Notes: generated by a model not told the origin, from the letters alone. A stretch of 64,000 nt of DNA from Vreelandella massiliensis (GCF_900155385.1 NZ_LT699745.1:649720-713719); one strand, 5' to 3'. Shown: positions 17,284 to 27,525, counted from the stretch's first letter. A program made the numbers and translations.

Positions 17284-18051
17284 CTATAGGTCGAGATCGT
17301 ACTCGACGATTAGCGGCGCGTACTCGGAGAAGGTCGCGTCGTAATCGATCCAGGCATCCACCACGTGACGGCGGAAGTTGGGGCCCACGAGCTGGTAATC
17401 AATCCGCCAGCCCTCTTGGCGCTCGCGGGGCACGTCCTGATCCAGTTTTGGCCACCAGGTGTACTCGCCGGCATCGCGATTGATCTCGCGGAAGGTATCG
17501 ATAAAGCCCGTCGGGCCGAGCACCTGATCCATCCAGGCGCGCTCTTCCGGGCGGAACCCGGAGGTGAGCTGATTATCGGACCAGTTGGCCAAGTCAATGG
17601 TCTTATGGGCAACGTGCCAGGTGCCGCAAATAATGTACTCGCGGCGCTTGCGCGCCATCTTGCTTAAATACTCCTGATACTGATCCATAAAGGCCTGCTT
17701 GGCCTTTTGGTCGCTGCCATCGGGCATCAGAAACGAGGCGATGCTGAAGCGGTCGTAATCGGCCTGCAGAAAGCGCCCTTCGTGGTCGCACTGCGGGAAA
17801 CCCAGGCCGTACATGATCGCCTTGGGAATCTTGCGGCAATAGAGCGCCACGCCGGAAAACCCATCCTCTTCGGCATCCAGAAAGTAGCCTTCGTAGCCTT
17901 CCGGATAGAGAACATGGTCGTCCAGTTCAAAACTTTTTGCCTTGATGTTCTGCACGCAGACCACGTCGGCATCCTGCTGAGCCAGCCAGTCCAGGAAGCC
18001 ACGATCGACGGCGTCACGAATACCATTGACATTGATGCTGGCAATTTTCAT
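17284..18051 (-). CDS. crc: Crc-like catabolite repression control protein (inactive ExoIII homologue)
   Basis: The 255-residue protein has the exonuclease III fold, but the catalytic residues are replaced. The metal-binding glutamate motif QET reads QNI. The GDxN motif reads GTWH, losing both Asp and Asn. The final SDH motif reads SEY. Pseudomonas Crc shows equivalent losses and shares the segments FELDD/FDLDD, SKMARKRREYI, CGxxxVAH, ERAW and the WWP stretch. Crc works with Hfq to block translation of catabolic mRNAs and has no nuclease activity. The position between rph and pyrE is the same as for crc in Pseudomonas. Automated tools would probably call it exodeoxyribonuclease III. Confidence 0.78.
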   Translation of the reverse strand: MKIASINVNGIRDAVDRGFLDWLAQQDADVVCVQNIKAKSFELDDHVLYPEGYEGYFLDAEEDGFSGVALYCRKIPKAIMYGLGFPQCDHEGRFLQADYDRFSIASFLMPDGSDQKAKQAFMDQYQEYLSKMARKRREYIICGTWHVAHKTIDLANWSDNQLTSGFRPEERAWMDQVLGPTGFIDTFREINRDAGEYTWWPKLDQDVPRERQEGWRIDYQLVGPNFRRHVVDAWIDYDATFSEYAPLIVEYDLDL

Positions 18052-18137
18052 AGATCGTCCCTTTTGCGTCGCTGCTGTATGATACCCGACGTTTAGACGT
18101 TTGGGTAAATCCCCCACGAAAAATCGCGAGGATCACT

Positions 18138-18800
18138 GTGACAGCCCCTTTACAACCGTATCAACGCGAGTTTATCGCCTTCGCTATCGAGCAAGGTGTG
18201 CTCAAGTTCGGCGAATTCACCCTCAAATCCGGCCGCGTGAGCCCGTATTTTTTCAATGCCGGCTTGTTTCAAACCGGCCGCGCCCTGGCCAAACTCGGCC
18301 GCTTCTACGCCCAGGCGATCGTCGATAGCGGCATGCACGCCGATGTGCTGTTTGGCCCAGCGTACAAAGGCATTCCGCTGGCCGCGGTCACGGCGGCGGC
18401 GCTTTCGGATCACCACGACCGCGATATGCCGTATGCGTTTAATCGCAAGGAGGCTAAAACCCACGGCGAGGGCGGCAACATCGTTGGGGCGCCGCTTGCC
18501 GGTGATATCCTGATCATCGACGATGTGATCACCGCCGGCACCGCGATCCGTGAGGTGATGGCGCTGATCGAGCAAAGCGGCGCCCGCGCCGGCGGGGTGA
18601 TCATCGCCCTCGACCGCCAAGAGCGCGGCCAGGGCGAGCAGAGCGCGATCCAAGAAGTGGAGGCCCGCTACGGCATTCCCGTGGTCAGCATCGTGACGTT
18701 GTCACAGGTACTCGCTTATTTGGAAGAGCATGCCGGGCCCGATATGCAGCCACACGCCGAGGCCATTCGCGCCTATCGCGCGCGTTACGGCGTCAAATAG
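18138..18800 (+). CDS. pyrE: Orotate phosphoribosyltransferase
   Basis: PyrE joins orotate to PRPP to give OMP in pyrimidine synthesis. The 220-residue protein shows the family start ([26 protein letters not shown] in part), [15 protein letters not shown], the [13 protein letters not shown] loop and the PRPP-binding [14 protein letters not shown]. The start is GTG at 18138 after GAGGA. It is divergent from the crc-like gene with its own leader of under 90 bp, so the rph-pyrE attenuation known from enterobacteria does not apply here. Confidence 0.95.
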   Translation: MTAPLQPYQREFIAFAIEQGVLKFGEFTLKSGRVSPYFFNAGLFQTGRALAKLGRFYAQAIVDSGMHADVLFGPAYKGIPLAAVTAAALSDHHDRDMPYAFNRKEAKTHGEGGNIVGAPLAGDILIIDDVITAGTAIREVMALIEQSGARAGGVIIALDRQERGQGEQSAIQEVEARYGIPVVSIVTLSQVLAYLEEHAGPDMQPHAEAIRAYRARYGVK

Positions 18801-18805
18801 CGCGC

Positions 18806-19276
18806 TTATACGCCCGTGGCGCCAGCAAAACCCTGCTGGCGCCAGGCTTCATAGCTCACCAATGCCACCGCGTTGGAGAGGTTGAGGCTACGGTTGTTGG
18901 GTTGCATGGGAATTAACAGCTTCTGCTCGGGCGCGATACGGTCATGCACGGTGGGCGAAAGCCCGCCGGTTTCCGAGCCGAACAGCAGCACATCACCCGG
19001 CGCGAAGGGCGCCTCGCTGTAAGGGCGCGTTCCACGGGTGGTCAGCGCCCAGATCGTGCGGTCCTGCATCGCCGTGCAAAACGCCGTAAAATTGGCGTGG
19101 CGGGTGACGTTAGCCAGATCGCGGTAATCCAGCCCCGCCCGGCGCAATTTTTTCTCTTCCAGGTCAAAACCCAGCGGTTCAATCAAATGCAGCCGACAGC
19201 CGTTATTGGCCACCAAACGCATGATGTTGCCGGTATTGGGCGCCATTTTGGGCTCGAACAGCGCTATTTCAAACAT
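18806..19276 (-). CDS. trmL: tRNA (cytidine(34)-2'-O)-methyltransferase
   Basis: TrmL methylates the wobble nucleotide of leucine tRNAs using SAM. The 156-residue SPOUT protein has PNTGNIMRL near the start, GSETGGL, and the C-terminal knot segment [19 protein letters not shown]. Length matches E. coli (157). The ATG at 19276 is chosen; the open frame upstream is not homologous. The gene is convergent with pyrE, five bases apart, and divergent from rep. Confidence 0.93.
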   Translation of the reverse strand: MFEIALFEPKMAPNTGNIMRLVANNGCRLHLIEPLGFDLEEKKLRRAGLDYRDLANVTRHANFTAFCTAMQDRTIWALTTRGTRPYSEAPFAPGDVLLFGSETGGLSPTVHDRIAPEQKLLIPMQPNNRSLNLSNAVALVSYEAWRQQGFAGATGV

Positions 19277-19312
19277 CGGCCTGCCTTCTACACGTAAAGG
19301 ACGCATTCTGCC

Positions 19313-21370
19313 ATGAACCCGAGCATCGCCCAACGCCTGAGAGGCTTGAATCCGCGCCAGCAGCAAGCGGTGCGCTACATCGACGGCCCCTGCTTGGTGC
19401 TCGCCGGCGCGGGGTCGGGGAAAACCAGCGTGATCACGACCAAAATCGCCTACCTGGTCAAAGAGTGCGGCATGAGCGCGCGCAAAATCGCCGCGGTGAC
19501 CTTCACCAACAAGGCCGCTCGCGAAATGAAAGAGCGCGTCGGGCAAATGCTCACAGGCAAGGAGGGGCATGGGCTCACGGTCTCGACGTTTCACACCCTG
19601 GGGCTCAATATCATCCGCGGCGAGCTGAAAGCGTTAGGCTACAAACCGGGGTTTTCGCTCTTTGACCCCGAAGACGCCAAGGCGCTGCTGCGCGATTTGA
19701 TGAACAAGGACGCCCAAGTCGACGCCGAGCAGATCAACGCCGTGCAGAGCCAAATCTCTCAGTGGAAGAACGACCTGGTGCTGCCGGGGGATGCACTCTC
19801 GTTTGCCGCCGATAACGACGAGCACTTCGCCGCACGGGTGTACGAAGCCTACGTGCGCCACTTGAAAGCCTACAACGCGGTGGATTTCGACGACCTGATT
19901 CTGCTGCCGGTGGTACTGCTGCAGCGCGACCCCGAGGCGCTCTCTCGGTGGCGCAAGCGTATCCACTACATGCTGGTGGATGAGTACCAGGACACCAACG
20001 TTTCCCAGTACCTGCTGGTCAAGCTGTTGATGGCCGAGCGGGCGACCTTTACCGTGGTCGGCGACGATGATCAGTCGATCTACGCCTGGCGCGGCGCGCG
20101 GCCGGAAAACCTGATCACGCTCGGCGATGACTTCCCACGCCTAGAGGTGATCAAGCTGGAGCAGAACTACCGCTCCACCGGAGTGATCCTGCGCGCCGCC
20201 AACACGCTGATCGCCCACAACCCTCACGTCTATGAAAAAACCTTGTGGTCGGAAATGGGCGACGGCGCGCCGATCCGCGTGATCGTCAATCGCCACGAAG
20301 AGGCCGAAGCCGAGCGCGTCGCCAGCGAAATCCTCACCCGGCGGATCAAAGAGTCCGCCTCCTGGCGCGATTTTGCCGTGCTCTATCGCGGCAACTTCCA
20401 GGCGCGGCTTTTGGAACTCAAGCTGCAGCACTACCAGATTCCCTACAAGCTCTCGGGCGGCACCTCGTTCTTCTCCCGCAACGAGATCAAAGACGCCATG
20501 GCGTACCTGCGCCTGTTGATCAACCCCGCCGACGACAACGCCTTCTTGCGCATCGTCAATGTGCCGCGCCGAGAGATCGGCCCCGGCACGCTGGAAAAGC
20601 TCGCCAACTACGCCAACGAGCGCTCCATTTCGCTATTTGCCGCCTGTCATGAACTGGGCCTGGAGCAGCAGCTCCCCACCCGCGCGGTCGAGCGTCTAGG
20701 GCGTTTTACCCACTTTATCGACGGCGTTCGCAAGCGGATGGACCAGGGCGATGCCATTGCCGCGATTCGCGACATGCTGCGGGATATGGATTACGAAGCC
20801 TGGCTGTACCAAAACGCCAGCGCCCCCACCGTCGCCGAACGTCGCATGGCCAACGTCTGGACGCTGATCGATCAGCTGGAGAAGTCGCTTAACCGCGACC
20901 CAGAGGATGATACCGCCTCCACTGAGACCGAAACTGACAGCGTCGAAGCGGCGATATCGCGCCTGGTGCTGCGCGATATTCTCGAACAGCAGGCCGAGGA
21001 GGACGACTCCGACCGCGTGCAGCTTCTCACCATGCACGCCTCCAAGGGGTTGGAGTTTCCCCACGTCTATCTAATGGGCTTGGAAGAGGACCTGCTGCCC
21101 CACCGCAACGCCATCGAAGTGGGCACGGTCGAGGAGGAGCGGCGCCTGGCCTACGTAGGCATTACCCGCGCGCGGCGCACGCTGACGCTGACGCTTGCCC
21201 GCCAGCGCAAGGCGTACGGCGAGCTAATGGACTGCACGCCCAGCCGCTTTCTCGACGAGCTGCCCGCCGACGATTTGGCGTGGGAAGGCCGCGCCGATAA
21301 AGAAGACCCTGAGAAAAAACAGGCCCGCGGCCAAGACGCCATCGCCGGGCTGCGCTCGCTTCTGGGGTGA
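19313..21370 (+). CDS. rep: ATP-dependent DNA helicase Rep
   Basis: Rep is a 3'-to-5' helicase that travels with the replisome and removes proteins ahead of forks. The 685-residue protein has the UvrD/Rep superfamily 1 motifs: [52 protein letters not shown] and the late [13 protein letters not shown] and VGITRAR. Rep rather than UvrD is indicated by the FSLFD segment and overall similarity to E. coli Rep. It is transcribed opposite to most genes on this side of the putative origin. Confidence 0.93.
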   Translation: MNPSIAQRLRGLNPRQQQAVRYIDGPCLVLAGAGSGKTSVITTKIAYLVKECGMSARKIAAVTFTNKAAREMKERVGQMLTGKEGHGLTVSTFHTLGLNIIRGELKALGYKPGFSLFDPEDAKALLRDLMNKDAQVDAEQINAVQSQISQWKNDLVLPGDALSFAADNDEHFAARVYEAYVRHLKAYNAVDFDDLILLPVVLLQRDPEALSRWRKRIHYMLVDEYQDTNVSQYLLVKLLMAERATFTVVGDDDQSIYAWRGARPENLITLGDDFPRLEVIKLEQNYRSTGVILRAANTLIAHNPHVYEKTLWSEMGDGAPIRVIVNRHEEAEAERVASEILTRRIKESASWRDFAVLYRGNFQARLLELKLQHYQIPYKLSGGTSFFSRNEIKDAMAYLRLLINPADDNAFLRIVNVPRREIGPGTLEKLANYANERSISLFAACHELGLEQQLPTRAVERLGRFTHFIDGVRKRMDQGDAIAAIRDMLRDMDYEAWLYQNASAPTVAERRMANVWTLIDQLEKSLNRDPEDDTASTETETDSVEAAISRLVLRDILEQQAEEDDSDRVQLLTMHASKGLEFPHVYLMGLEEDLLPHRNAIEVGTVEEERRLAYVGITRARRTLTLTLARQRKAYGELMDCTPSRFLDELPADDLAWEGRADKEDPEKKQARGQDAIAGLRSLLG

Positions 21371-21374
21371 AGGC

Positions 21375-21416
21375 AAAAAAATATCCACAGGGGGTTTAAA
21401 AACCCGCCTGTGGATA
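21375..21416 (-). terminator. Terminator hairpin between rep and the cytochrome c gene
   Basis: A 10-bp stem (TATCCACAGG 21382-21391 with CCTGTGGATA 21407-21416) encloses a second short GGGTTT/AACCC stem. Seven A residues on its left form a U-tract on the minus strand, so it fits termination of the cytochrome c transcript. The arms also resemble DnaA boxes. Confidence 0.75.
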
Positions 21417-21460
21417 GCGTAATACCTATTACGGCTTTACTGATTTGCTCTGTGTCGAGC

Positions 21461-21907
21461 TTACTGCGCTTCGGCCACCATGTGATCCACCGCGGCCATA
21501 ATCTCTTCATCGGAGCCGCCGCTACCGCCGCGCGGTGGCATCGCCCCTTTACCGTTGAAGACACTTTCATACAGCGCTTCGTTGCCCTGCTCAATACGCG
21601 GTGCCCACGCTTCGGCATCGCCATACACCGGGGCGCCGGCAACGCCGCTAGCGTGGCACGCCGCACAGCCTAGGCTGTTATAGAGCGACTCGCCGTCTAA
21701 GCTGCCGTCGCTGCTCGCAGTGTCGCTACTTTCTGCCGGCGCGGCCGACGCCGTGCCGCAATCCTGGCCTTCTAAGCACAACTGCCCGACAGGCGCCAAA
21801 CGTTCGGCCATGGCATTACGCTCTGCATCATCCTGGGCGAAAGCACCGGATGTGCCTGCCATGACGCCAAGGGCCGCCAGCCCGCTCATGATCAGCTTAA
21901 ATTTCAC
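21461..21907 (-). CDS. Periplasmic c5-type cytochrome
   Basis: The 148-residue protein has a signal peptide ending GAFA and one haem-binding CAACH motif. The probable axial methionine is in GKGAMPPRGG, as in the c5 family of small electron carriers. Between the signal and haem domain is a 50-residue Ser/Ala/Asp-rich linker with two extra cysteines (CLEGQDC), as in Pseudomonas homologues. GTG at 21907 is chosen because AGAGG lies eight bases upstream. A terminator follows. Confidence 0.85.
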   Translation of the reverse strand: MKFKLIMSGLAALGVMAGTSGAFAQDDAERNAMAERLAPVGQLCLEGQDCGTASAAPAESSDTASSDGSLDGESLYNSLGCAACHASGVAGAPVYGDAEAWAPRIEQGNEALYESVFNGKGAMPPRGGSGGSDEEIMAAVDHMVAEAQ

Positions 21908-22018
21908 TCTCACCACCTCTTGAGTTTTTCATCGACGTTATCGTCACTTTCGCGGGCGGCGGCGCCAAATCGGCTATGCGCTACCGGGCCGCAAGACGTA
22001 CTTATTACGGATGAAACT

Positions 22019-22047
22019 AGTATACCGGCATCCCCAAGCGCTGGAAA
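22019..22047 (-). promoter_or_regulatory. Possible promoter of the cytochrome c gene
   Basis: On the minus strand a TTTCCA box (22042-22047), 17-bp spacer and TATACT box (22019-22024) lie about 110 bp upstream of the GTG. The -10 is good, the -35 weak. Confidence 0.35.
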
Positions 22048-22081
22048 ATGCCACGAATGGCTCTTACCCCTATTTTCCCTG

Positions 22082-23935
22082 CTACTCAACCGTCACGCTC
22101 TTGGCGAGGTTCCTCGGTTGGTCCACATCGGTACCCTTGAGCACCGCCACGTGGTAGCTCAAAAGCTGCAGCGGCAGGGTGTATAGTAGCGGCGCGAGCG
22201 CTTCGTGAATGTGCGGAAGGTGTAGCACCTGAATGCCGTCTTGCGCGTGGAGTCCGACGTTGTTATCGGCAAAGACGAAAAGCTTTCCGCCGCGGGCGCG
22301 CACTTCCTGCAGGTTGGATTTCAGCTTCTCAAGCAGGTCGTCGTTGGGCGCGACGGCAATCACCGGCATTTCGCTATCCACCAGCGCCAGCGGGCCGTGC
22401 TTGAGCTCGCCCGCCGGATAGGCTTCGGCGTGAATATAGGAGATCTCTTTGAGTTTGAGCGCGCCTTCCAGCGCGATGGGGTAGTGCGTGCCGCGCCCCA
22501 GAAAGAGCGCGTGGTACTTTTCGGCAAAGGCCTGCGAGAGCGTTTCGATCTCGCTATCCAGCGTCAGCACTTGCTGGCAAATCGGCGTCAACGCCTTAAG
22601 CGCCTGAACGATCTCCGCCTGCCCGTTGGCACTCAGCGGCGCGCTATCGCGGCTTTTGGCCAGCGCCAGGGTAAAGAGCATCAGAGCGATCAGCTGGGTG
22701 GTGAAGGCCTTGGTGGAGGCGACGCCGATCTCGGGGCCGGCGCGGGTCATCAGCGTCAGGTCCGACTCGCGCACCAGCGAGCTGCCCGGCACGTTGCAGA
22801 TCCCTAGCGCCCCGATATAGCCCAGCGTTTTGGCGAAGCGCAGCGCGGCCAGGGTATCGGCGGTCTCCCCCGACTGCGAAAGGGTGACAAACAGGGTCCC
22901 GTCCGGTACCACGGGGTGGCGATAACGGTATTCGGAGGCGACTTCCACCTGCACCGGCACGCCGGCGTAGCGCTCCAGCCAGTAGCGCGCCACCAGCCCC
23001 GCGTGGTAGCTGGTACCGCAGGCGATGATATGAATTTGCCGAGTGCGGGCAAACAGGTCGGCGGCTTGGGGGCCGAAGCTCTCGACCAGCACGCCGGTTT
23101 CGCCAAGTCGCCCCTCTAGCACGGCGCTGATCACTTCTGGCTGCTCAAAGATCTCCTTGAGCATAAAGTGGCGGTATTCGCCTTTGCTCGCCGCGCCGTC
23201 GCCGTGCTCGAACTGATGGACCTCACGCTCGACCGATTGGCCATCGCGGTCAACGATGCGTATCTGGCCGCCGTCACTCAGCTCGACCACATCGCCCTCT
23301 TCCAGGTAGATAAAGCGGTCGGTGACGGGTAAAAGCGCTAGCGGGTCGGAAGCGAGAAAGGCTTCCCCGATGCCCACGCCCACCACCAAGGGGCTACCTT
23401 GTCGCGCGCCGATGACCACGCCGGGTTCGGTGGTGCTCATCACGCCCAGCGCATAGGCGCCGCCCAACTCATGCACCATGCGCTGCACCGCGGCGAACAG
23501 CGCACCGCGCGCTTGGGGTACCTCATCCAGCGCATCGTTAAGCAAGTGAGCGATCACTTCGGTATCGGTTTCCGACGTAAAAACGTGTCCGGCGGCTTGC
23601 AGGCGCTCGCGTGTGCGCTCGTAGTTCTCGATGATGCCGTTATGCACCACGGCCACCCGCTCACCGCTATGGTGGGGGTGGGCGTTGGCTTCTGAAGGCT
23701 TGCCGTGGGTGGCCCAGCGAGTGTGCGCGATACCGGTCGTGCCAGGTAGCGGCCGCTCAGCGAGGCAAGCATCAAGGGCGGCCACTTTGCCCACCGCGCG
23801 GTGACGGGTCAGGGCACCGTCGAGCATCACGCTCATACCCGCCGAATCGTAGCCGCGATACTCCAGGCGCTTTAAGCCTTCGAGTAGAATTCCCTGCACA
23901 TTGCGCTGGGCAACAGCGCCGACAATGCCACACAT
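22082..23935 (-). CDS. glmS: Glutamine--fructose-6-phosphate aminotransferase
   Basis: GlmS makes glucosamine-6-phosphate, the first committed step to UDP-GlcNAc for peptidoglycan and LPS. The 617-residue protein begins MCGIVGAVA, with Cys2 as nucleophile of the glutaminase domain. It continues with two SIS isomerase domains (CGTSYHAGL; SQSGETADT) and ends with the conserved LAKSVTVE. It follows glmU by 54 bp on the same strand, so the two UDP-GlcNAc genes are likely co-expressed. Confidence 0.96.
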   Translation of the reverse strand: MCGIVGAVAQRNVQGILLEGLKRLEYRGYDSAGMSVMLDGALTRHRAVGKVAALDACLAERPLPGTTGIAHTRWATHGKPSEANAHPHHSGERVAVVHNGIIENYERTRERLQAAGHVFTSETDTEVIAHLLNDALDEVPQARGALFAAVQRMVHELGGAYALGVMSTTEPGVVIGARQGSPLVVGVGIGEAFLASDPLALLPVTDRFIYLEEGDVVELSDGGQIRIVDRDGQSVEREVHQFEHGDGAASKGEYRHFMLKEIFEQPEVISAVLEGRLGETGVLVESFGPQAADLFARTRQIHIIACGTSYHAGLVARYWLERYAGVPVQVEVASEYRYRHPVVPDGTLFVTLSQSGETADTLAALRFAKTLGYIGALGICNVPGSSLVRESDLTLMTRAGPEIGVASTKAFTTQLIALMLFTLALAKSRDSAPLSANGQAEIVQALKALTPICQQVLTLDSEIETLSQAFAEKYHALFLGRGTHYPIALEGALKLKEISYIHAEAYPAGELKHGPLALVDSEMPVIAVAPNDDLLEKLKSNLQEVRARGGKLFVFADNNVGLHAQDGIQVLHLPHIHEALAPLLYTLPLQLLSYHVAVLKGTDVDQPRNLAKSVTVE

Positions 23936-23989
23936 AGCCTTTTCTCTCCTGTCTTCACCCTGGTGCGGGTCGTCTGATGCCGCTTTCGC

Positions 23990-25372
23990 TTACGGTGTCT
24001 GCTTCTTCGGCCGCGGCCAGTCGGCTTTTTCGATCTGCCGGCCCCGGGTCACGGAGAGGGCATGGTCGGCCACGTCCTTGGCAATCGTGGAGCCTGCCCC
24101 CACGGTGGCGCCACGGCCCACCGAGACCGGCGCGACGAGCGCCGTGTTGGAGCCAATAAAGGCGCTATCGCCGATCTCGGTGCGGTGTTTATTGGCGCCA
24201 TCGTAGTTGCAGGTGATCGTGCCCGCTCCTATATTGACTTCGCGGCCCAAGCGGGCGTCGCCGACATAGCTTAAGTGGTTAATCTTACTGCCCTCGCCCA
24301 CGTCGGCGTTTTTGGTCTCGACGAAATTGCCCACCTTGGCTTTGACCGCCAGACGCGTGCCGGGGCGCAGCCGGGCGAAGGGGCCGATTTGATTGCGCCC
24401 CGCCGCCACGCACTGCTCCAGCACGCTGTGGGCGTCGATCACGCTCTCGGCGCCAATGGTACTCTCCTTGATCACGCAGTAGGGGCCAATCCGCACGCCC
24501 TCGCCGAGTTCGACATCGCCCTCGAACACGCAGCCCACGTCGATAAAGACGTCGTGCCCGCAGGTGAGCGTGCCGCGCACATCCAGCCGTGACGGGTCGG
24601 CCAATGCCACCCCCTGCGCCATGAGCCGTTCGGCGAGCTGCGTTTGATAGGCGCGCTCCAAGCGTGCCATCTGCGCGCGGTTATTAACCCCTTCCACTTC
24701 CACGGCGGTGGCGGGTTGCGCTGTCGCCACGCGAACGCCCTCATCGGCGGCCATGGCGATCACGTCGGTTAAGTAGTACTCGCCCTGGGCATTGTCGGCG
24801 GATAATTGGGGCAGCCAGCGTTTTAGCTGCGCACCGGTCATCGCCATGATGCCGGTGTTGCACTCGCGAATGGCAAGCTCGGCGTCGCTGGCGTCTTTCT
24901 GCTCGACAATGGCCACTGCCTCGCCGTCCGCATCGCGCACGATACGTCCGTAACCGCTCGGGTCATCCAGGGTGACGGTTAAAAGCCCGAGATGCGTTTC
25001 ATCGACGTTTTCCAGCAGTTTGACCAGCGTTTCGCGCTGGATCAGCGGCACATCGCCGTAAAGAATCAACACCTTGCCGCTGCCAAGCTGATCCAGCGTC
25101 TGCGCCACGGCGTGGCCGGTGCCCTTCTGCTCGGCCTGCAAGGCAAAGCGTAACGGCATCTCAAGGCGATGATCGCTCAAGGCGTCGCGCAGCTTGTCGG
25201 CGCCGTGGCCGATGACCACGTGCGTGCGCGCCGGGTCGAGTTGCGCGGCGGTATCCAGGACATGCCGTACCATCGGTTTGCCCGCCAGGGTATGCAGCAC
25301 TTTGGGCAGCTGCGAGCGCATGCGGGTGCCTTTACCGGCGGCCAGAATGACAATATCGAGTTCGGCGTGCAT
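23990..25372 (-). CDS. glmU: Bifunctional GlmU (GlcN-1-P acetyltransferase / GlcNAc-1-P uridyltransferase)
   Basis: GlmU completes UDP-GlcNAc synthesis. The 460-residue protein has the nucleotidyltransferase signature LAAGKGTRMRSQLPKVLH at the start. From about residue 250 there is a left-handed beta-helix of hexapeptide repeats, with the acetyltransferase region around NYDGANKHRTEIG. The ATG at 25372 follows GAGG by eight bases. In many gammaproteobacteria glmU follows atpC; here the two are about 5 kb apart. Confidence 0.95.
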   Translation of the reverse strand: MHAELDIVILAAGKGTRMRSQLPKVLHTLAGKPMVRHVLDTAAQLDPARTHVVIGHGADKLRDALSDHRLEMPLRFALQAEQKGTGHAVAQTLDQLGSGKVLILYGDVPLIQRETLVKLLENVDETHLGLLTVTLDDPSGYGRIVRDADGEAVAIVEQKDASDAELAIRECNTGIMAMTGAQLKRWLPQLSADNAQGEYYLTDVIAMAADEGVRVATAQPATAVEVEGVNNRAQMARLERAYQTQLAERLMAQGVALADPSRLDVRGTLTCGHDVFIDVGCVFEGDVELGEGVRIGPYCVIKESTIGAESVIDAHSVLEQCVAAGRNQIGPFARLRPGTRLAVKAKVGNFVETKNADVGEGSKINHLSYVGDARLGREVNIGAGTITCNYDGANKHRTEIGDSAFIGSNTALVAPVSVGRGATVGAGSTIAKDVADHALSVTRGRQIEKADWPRPKKQTP

Positions 25373-25376
25373 CGCG

Positions 25377-26516
25377 TTATCCTCTTTCCTTGCTGACATT
25401 TTCATCGATCCCAGTTGCGTTGATCGTCGCTTCCTTGGCGGTGGCGACCTCTATCCCCAGCTCTTCCAGCAGCGCTTGGCCAAAGAACTGGGCAAAGGCG
25501 GGGCTCGCGAGGCTGCGCCACGTATCTCCCTCGCGAACCAGCATCAACACGTTAAGATCTTGCTCATGCGCCAGTGTCATGCCCTCGGCCTCGCCCAACA
25601 CAAGCAAGGCCGTGGCCCACGCATCCGCCCAGGCGTTGGAGGGGTGAAAGACCGACACCGAGGCGAGCCCGTGGGTAATCGGGGTGCCGCTGCGCGGGTC
25701 GAGGGTATGCGAGTAGCGCTGACCCTCGGCCTCGAAGTAGTTGCGGTAATCGCCCGAGGTCGCCACGGAAATATCCGCCAGCGGCAGGACGTGCTGCGCG
25801 GTTTGCGGGCCATCTTCGGGCACTTCAATGCCCACCCGCCACAGCGTTTCCTCCTCCGGGTCGCGATAGCCATGCGCCACGAGATCGCCGCCCAAATTGA
25901 CCAGGTAGTGCTCGACACCCTGCTGCTCAAGGTAGGCGGCCACCTGATCGGTGGCGTGGCCTTTGGCCACCGCGGAAAGATCGACGAACACATCCCGAAG
26001 CCGTCGCGCCTGCATTGCTTGGATGTCCACCTCCAGCGCGTCGATGCCAATTTGCGCCAAGCGTGCGGTTAACACCGCATCCGAGGGAACCTCTTCAGGA
26101 CGGGCTTCAGGGCCAAAGCTCCAAAGATTGACCAGCCCGCCAATGGTGACATCGAAGGCGCCACCGCTGGCTTCGGCCACCGACTGGCTAATCGCCATGA
26201 CCTCAATCAGCGCGTTGGAGAGCGGTTGCCACTCCCCCAGCGGCGCTTGGTTAAACGCCGTAAGCTCCGAGTCGTCGCGGTAGGTCGACATGGCCTGATC
26301 CACTCTGTCGAGCTGCGCCTCGATGCCGGCTTCCAGGGTTTGCGCCTCGCCCTGGGTCAAGGGGTCGGCGATGCTCACTTGGTAAAAACTGCCAAAAGCG
26401 CCGCCGTCTAAGCGCACGGGTGATTCTAGCGGGCGCTCGCTCTCGGAGGAGCAGCCGGCCAGGGCAAGCAGCAGGACCAGCGCGCCGATTAAGGTGTGGG
26501 AAAGACGTTTTTGCAC
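25377..26516 (-). CDS. apbE: FAD:protein FMN transferase, lipoprotein
   Basis: ApbE attaches FMN covalently to threonines of periplasmic or membrane proteins such as Na(+)-NQR and RNF subunits. The 379-residue protein starts with a lipoprotein signal whose lipobox is LALAGC. It has the ApbE motifs YRDDSELTAFN, DVTIGGLVNLWSFG, AKGHATDQV, VNLGGD and HTLDPRSGTP. GTG at 26516 is chosen because it places the signal peptide at the N-terminus. It stops four bases before glmU. Confidence 0.88.
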   Translation of the reverse strand: MQKRLSHTLIGALVLLLALAGCSSESERPLESPVRLDGGAFGSFYQVSIADPLTQGEAQTLEAGIEAQLDRVDQAMSTYRDDSELTAFNQAPLGEWQPLSNALIEVMAISQSVAEASGGAFDVTIGGLVNLWSFGPEARPEEVPSDAVLTARLAQIGIDALEVDIQAMQARRLRDVFVDLSAVAKGHATDQVAAYLEQQGVEHYLVNLGGDLVAHGYRDPEEETLWRVGIEVPEDGPQTAQHVLPLADISVATSGDYRNYFEAEGQRYSHTLDPRSGTPITHGLASVSVFHPSNAWADAWATALLVLGEAEGMTLAHEQDLNVLMLVREGDTWRSLASPAFAQFFGQALLEELGIEVATAKEATINATGIDENVSKERG

Positions 26517-26539
26517 GTGATAGTTCTCGTCAAATCGAT

Positions 26540-27340
26540 TTAGGCGTGAAAAAACCATAGCAGCCAGACGCCGAAAATCACGCGATAGAGGACAAAAGGC
26601 TGCATCCCTAAGCGTTTTATCAAGCGTAAAAAGAAGTGGATACATAAATAGGCGCTTACCCCGGAGAGCAGCGCGCCAAAAATTAACACGGACCAATCAA
26701 TCCCTTGTGGTTGCTGGATGAGCCCGAGGGTTTCCAGCCCACCCGCCAGCACAATGACCGGGATCGAGAGCAGAAACGAAAACCGCGCCGCCCCTTCGCG
26801 GCTCATGCCCACCATCAAGGCCGCGGTGATGGTAATCCCCGAGCGCGAGGTGCCGGGTATCAGCGCCAGCGCCTGGGCGAGGCCAATCACAACGACATCG
26901 CGCAGGCGCAAGTGATATTCGCTGCGCGTGCCACGCTGCTTCCAGTCCGCGTAGCCAAGAAGCACGCCAAAGCCAATCAAGCTTAGCGCAATAATCAGCG
27001 TCGAGCGCATATAGCCTTCGATGACATCATGAAGGACAAAGCCAACGGCACACACCGGCAGCGTGGCCAGCACCACCCACAGCGCCAGCATGGCTTCGCG
27101 GTCGACGCCGCGCCCGCGCAGCGCCGACAAGCTGCTGGTCAGCATGCCCCATAGCTCATGGCGGAAGTAGACCACGACCGCGGTCAAGCTACCAATATGC
27201 AGGGCAACATCAAAGGCGAGTCCCTGATCCTGCCACTCGGTGAGCACCGGCACCAGAATCAAATGCGCGGAGCTTGAGATCGGTAAAAACTCGGTAAGCC
27301 CCTGGACGACCGCTAATACCACCACCTGAAGCCAATCCAT
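26540..27340 (-). CDS. uppP: Undecaprenyl-diphosphatase
   Basis: UppP (BacA) recycles undecaprenyl pyrophosphate, the lipid carrier for cell-wall precursors, and confers bacitracin resistance. The 266-residue membrane protein has the conserved GLTEFLPISSSAHLIL near the start and the PGTSRSGITITAAL motif in the middle. Eight hydrophobic helices are visible. It lies 23 bp before apbE, heading an envelope-biased minus-strand run uppP-apbE-glmU-glmS. Confidence 0.95.
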   Translation of the reverse strand: MDWLQVVVLAVVQGLTEFLPISSSAHLILVPVLTEWQDQGLAFDVALHIGSLTAVVVYFRHELWGMLTSSLSALRGRGVDREAMLALWVVLATLPVCAVGFVLHDVIEGYMRSTLIIALSLIGFGVLLGYADWKQRGTRSEYHLRLRDVVVIGLAQALALIPGTSRSGITITAALMVGMSREGAARFSFLLSIPVIVLAGGLETLGLIQQPQGIDWSVLIFGALLSGVSAYLCIHFFLRLIKRLGMQPFVLYRVIFGVWLLWFFHA

Positions 27341-27525
27341 GTAAAAATCCGTGTTGTGAAGACGTCTCGTGAATAAATCGCCGCCATGCCATGCAGCCTG
27401 TCAGTGGCGCTCAAGGATACACGTCGCTTTCTCGCTTGTCCGCTGCCTAAAGCCCTGGCCTATGGGCAACTTGCTGCAATGCGCTACAATGGCGTCTCAA
27501 CGCAAGCGTGCCTTTCAGGTTGCCC

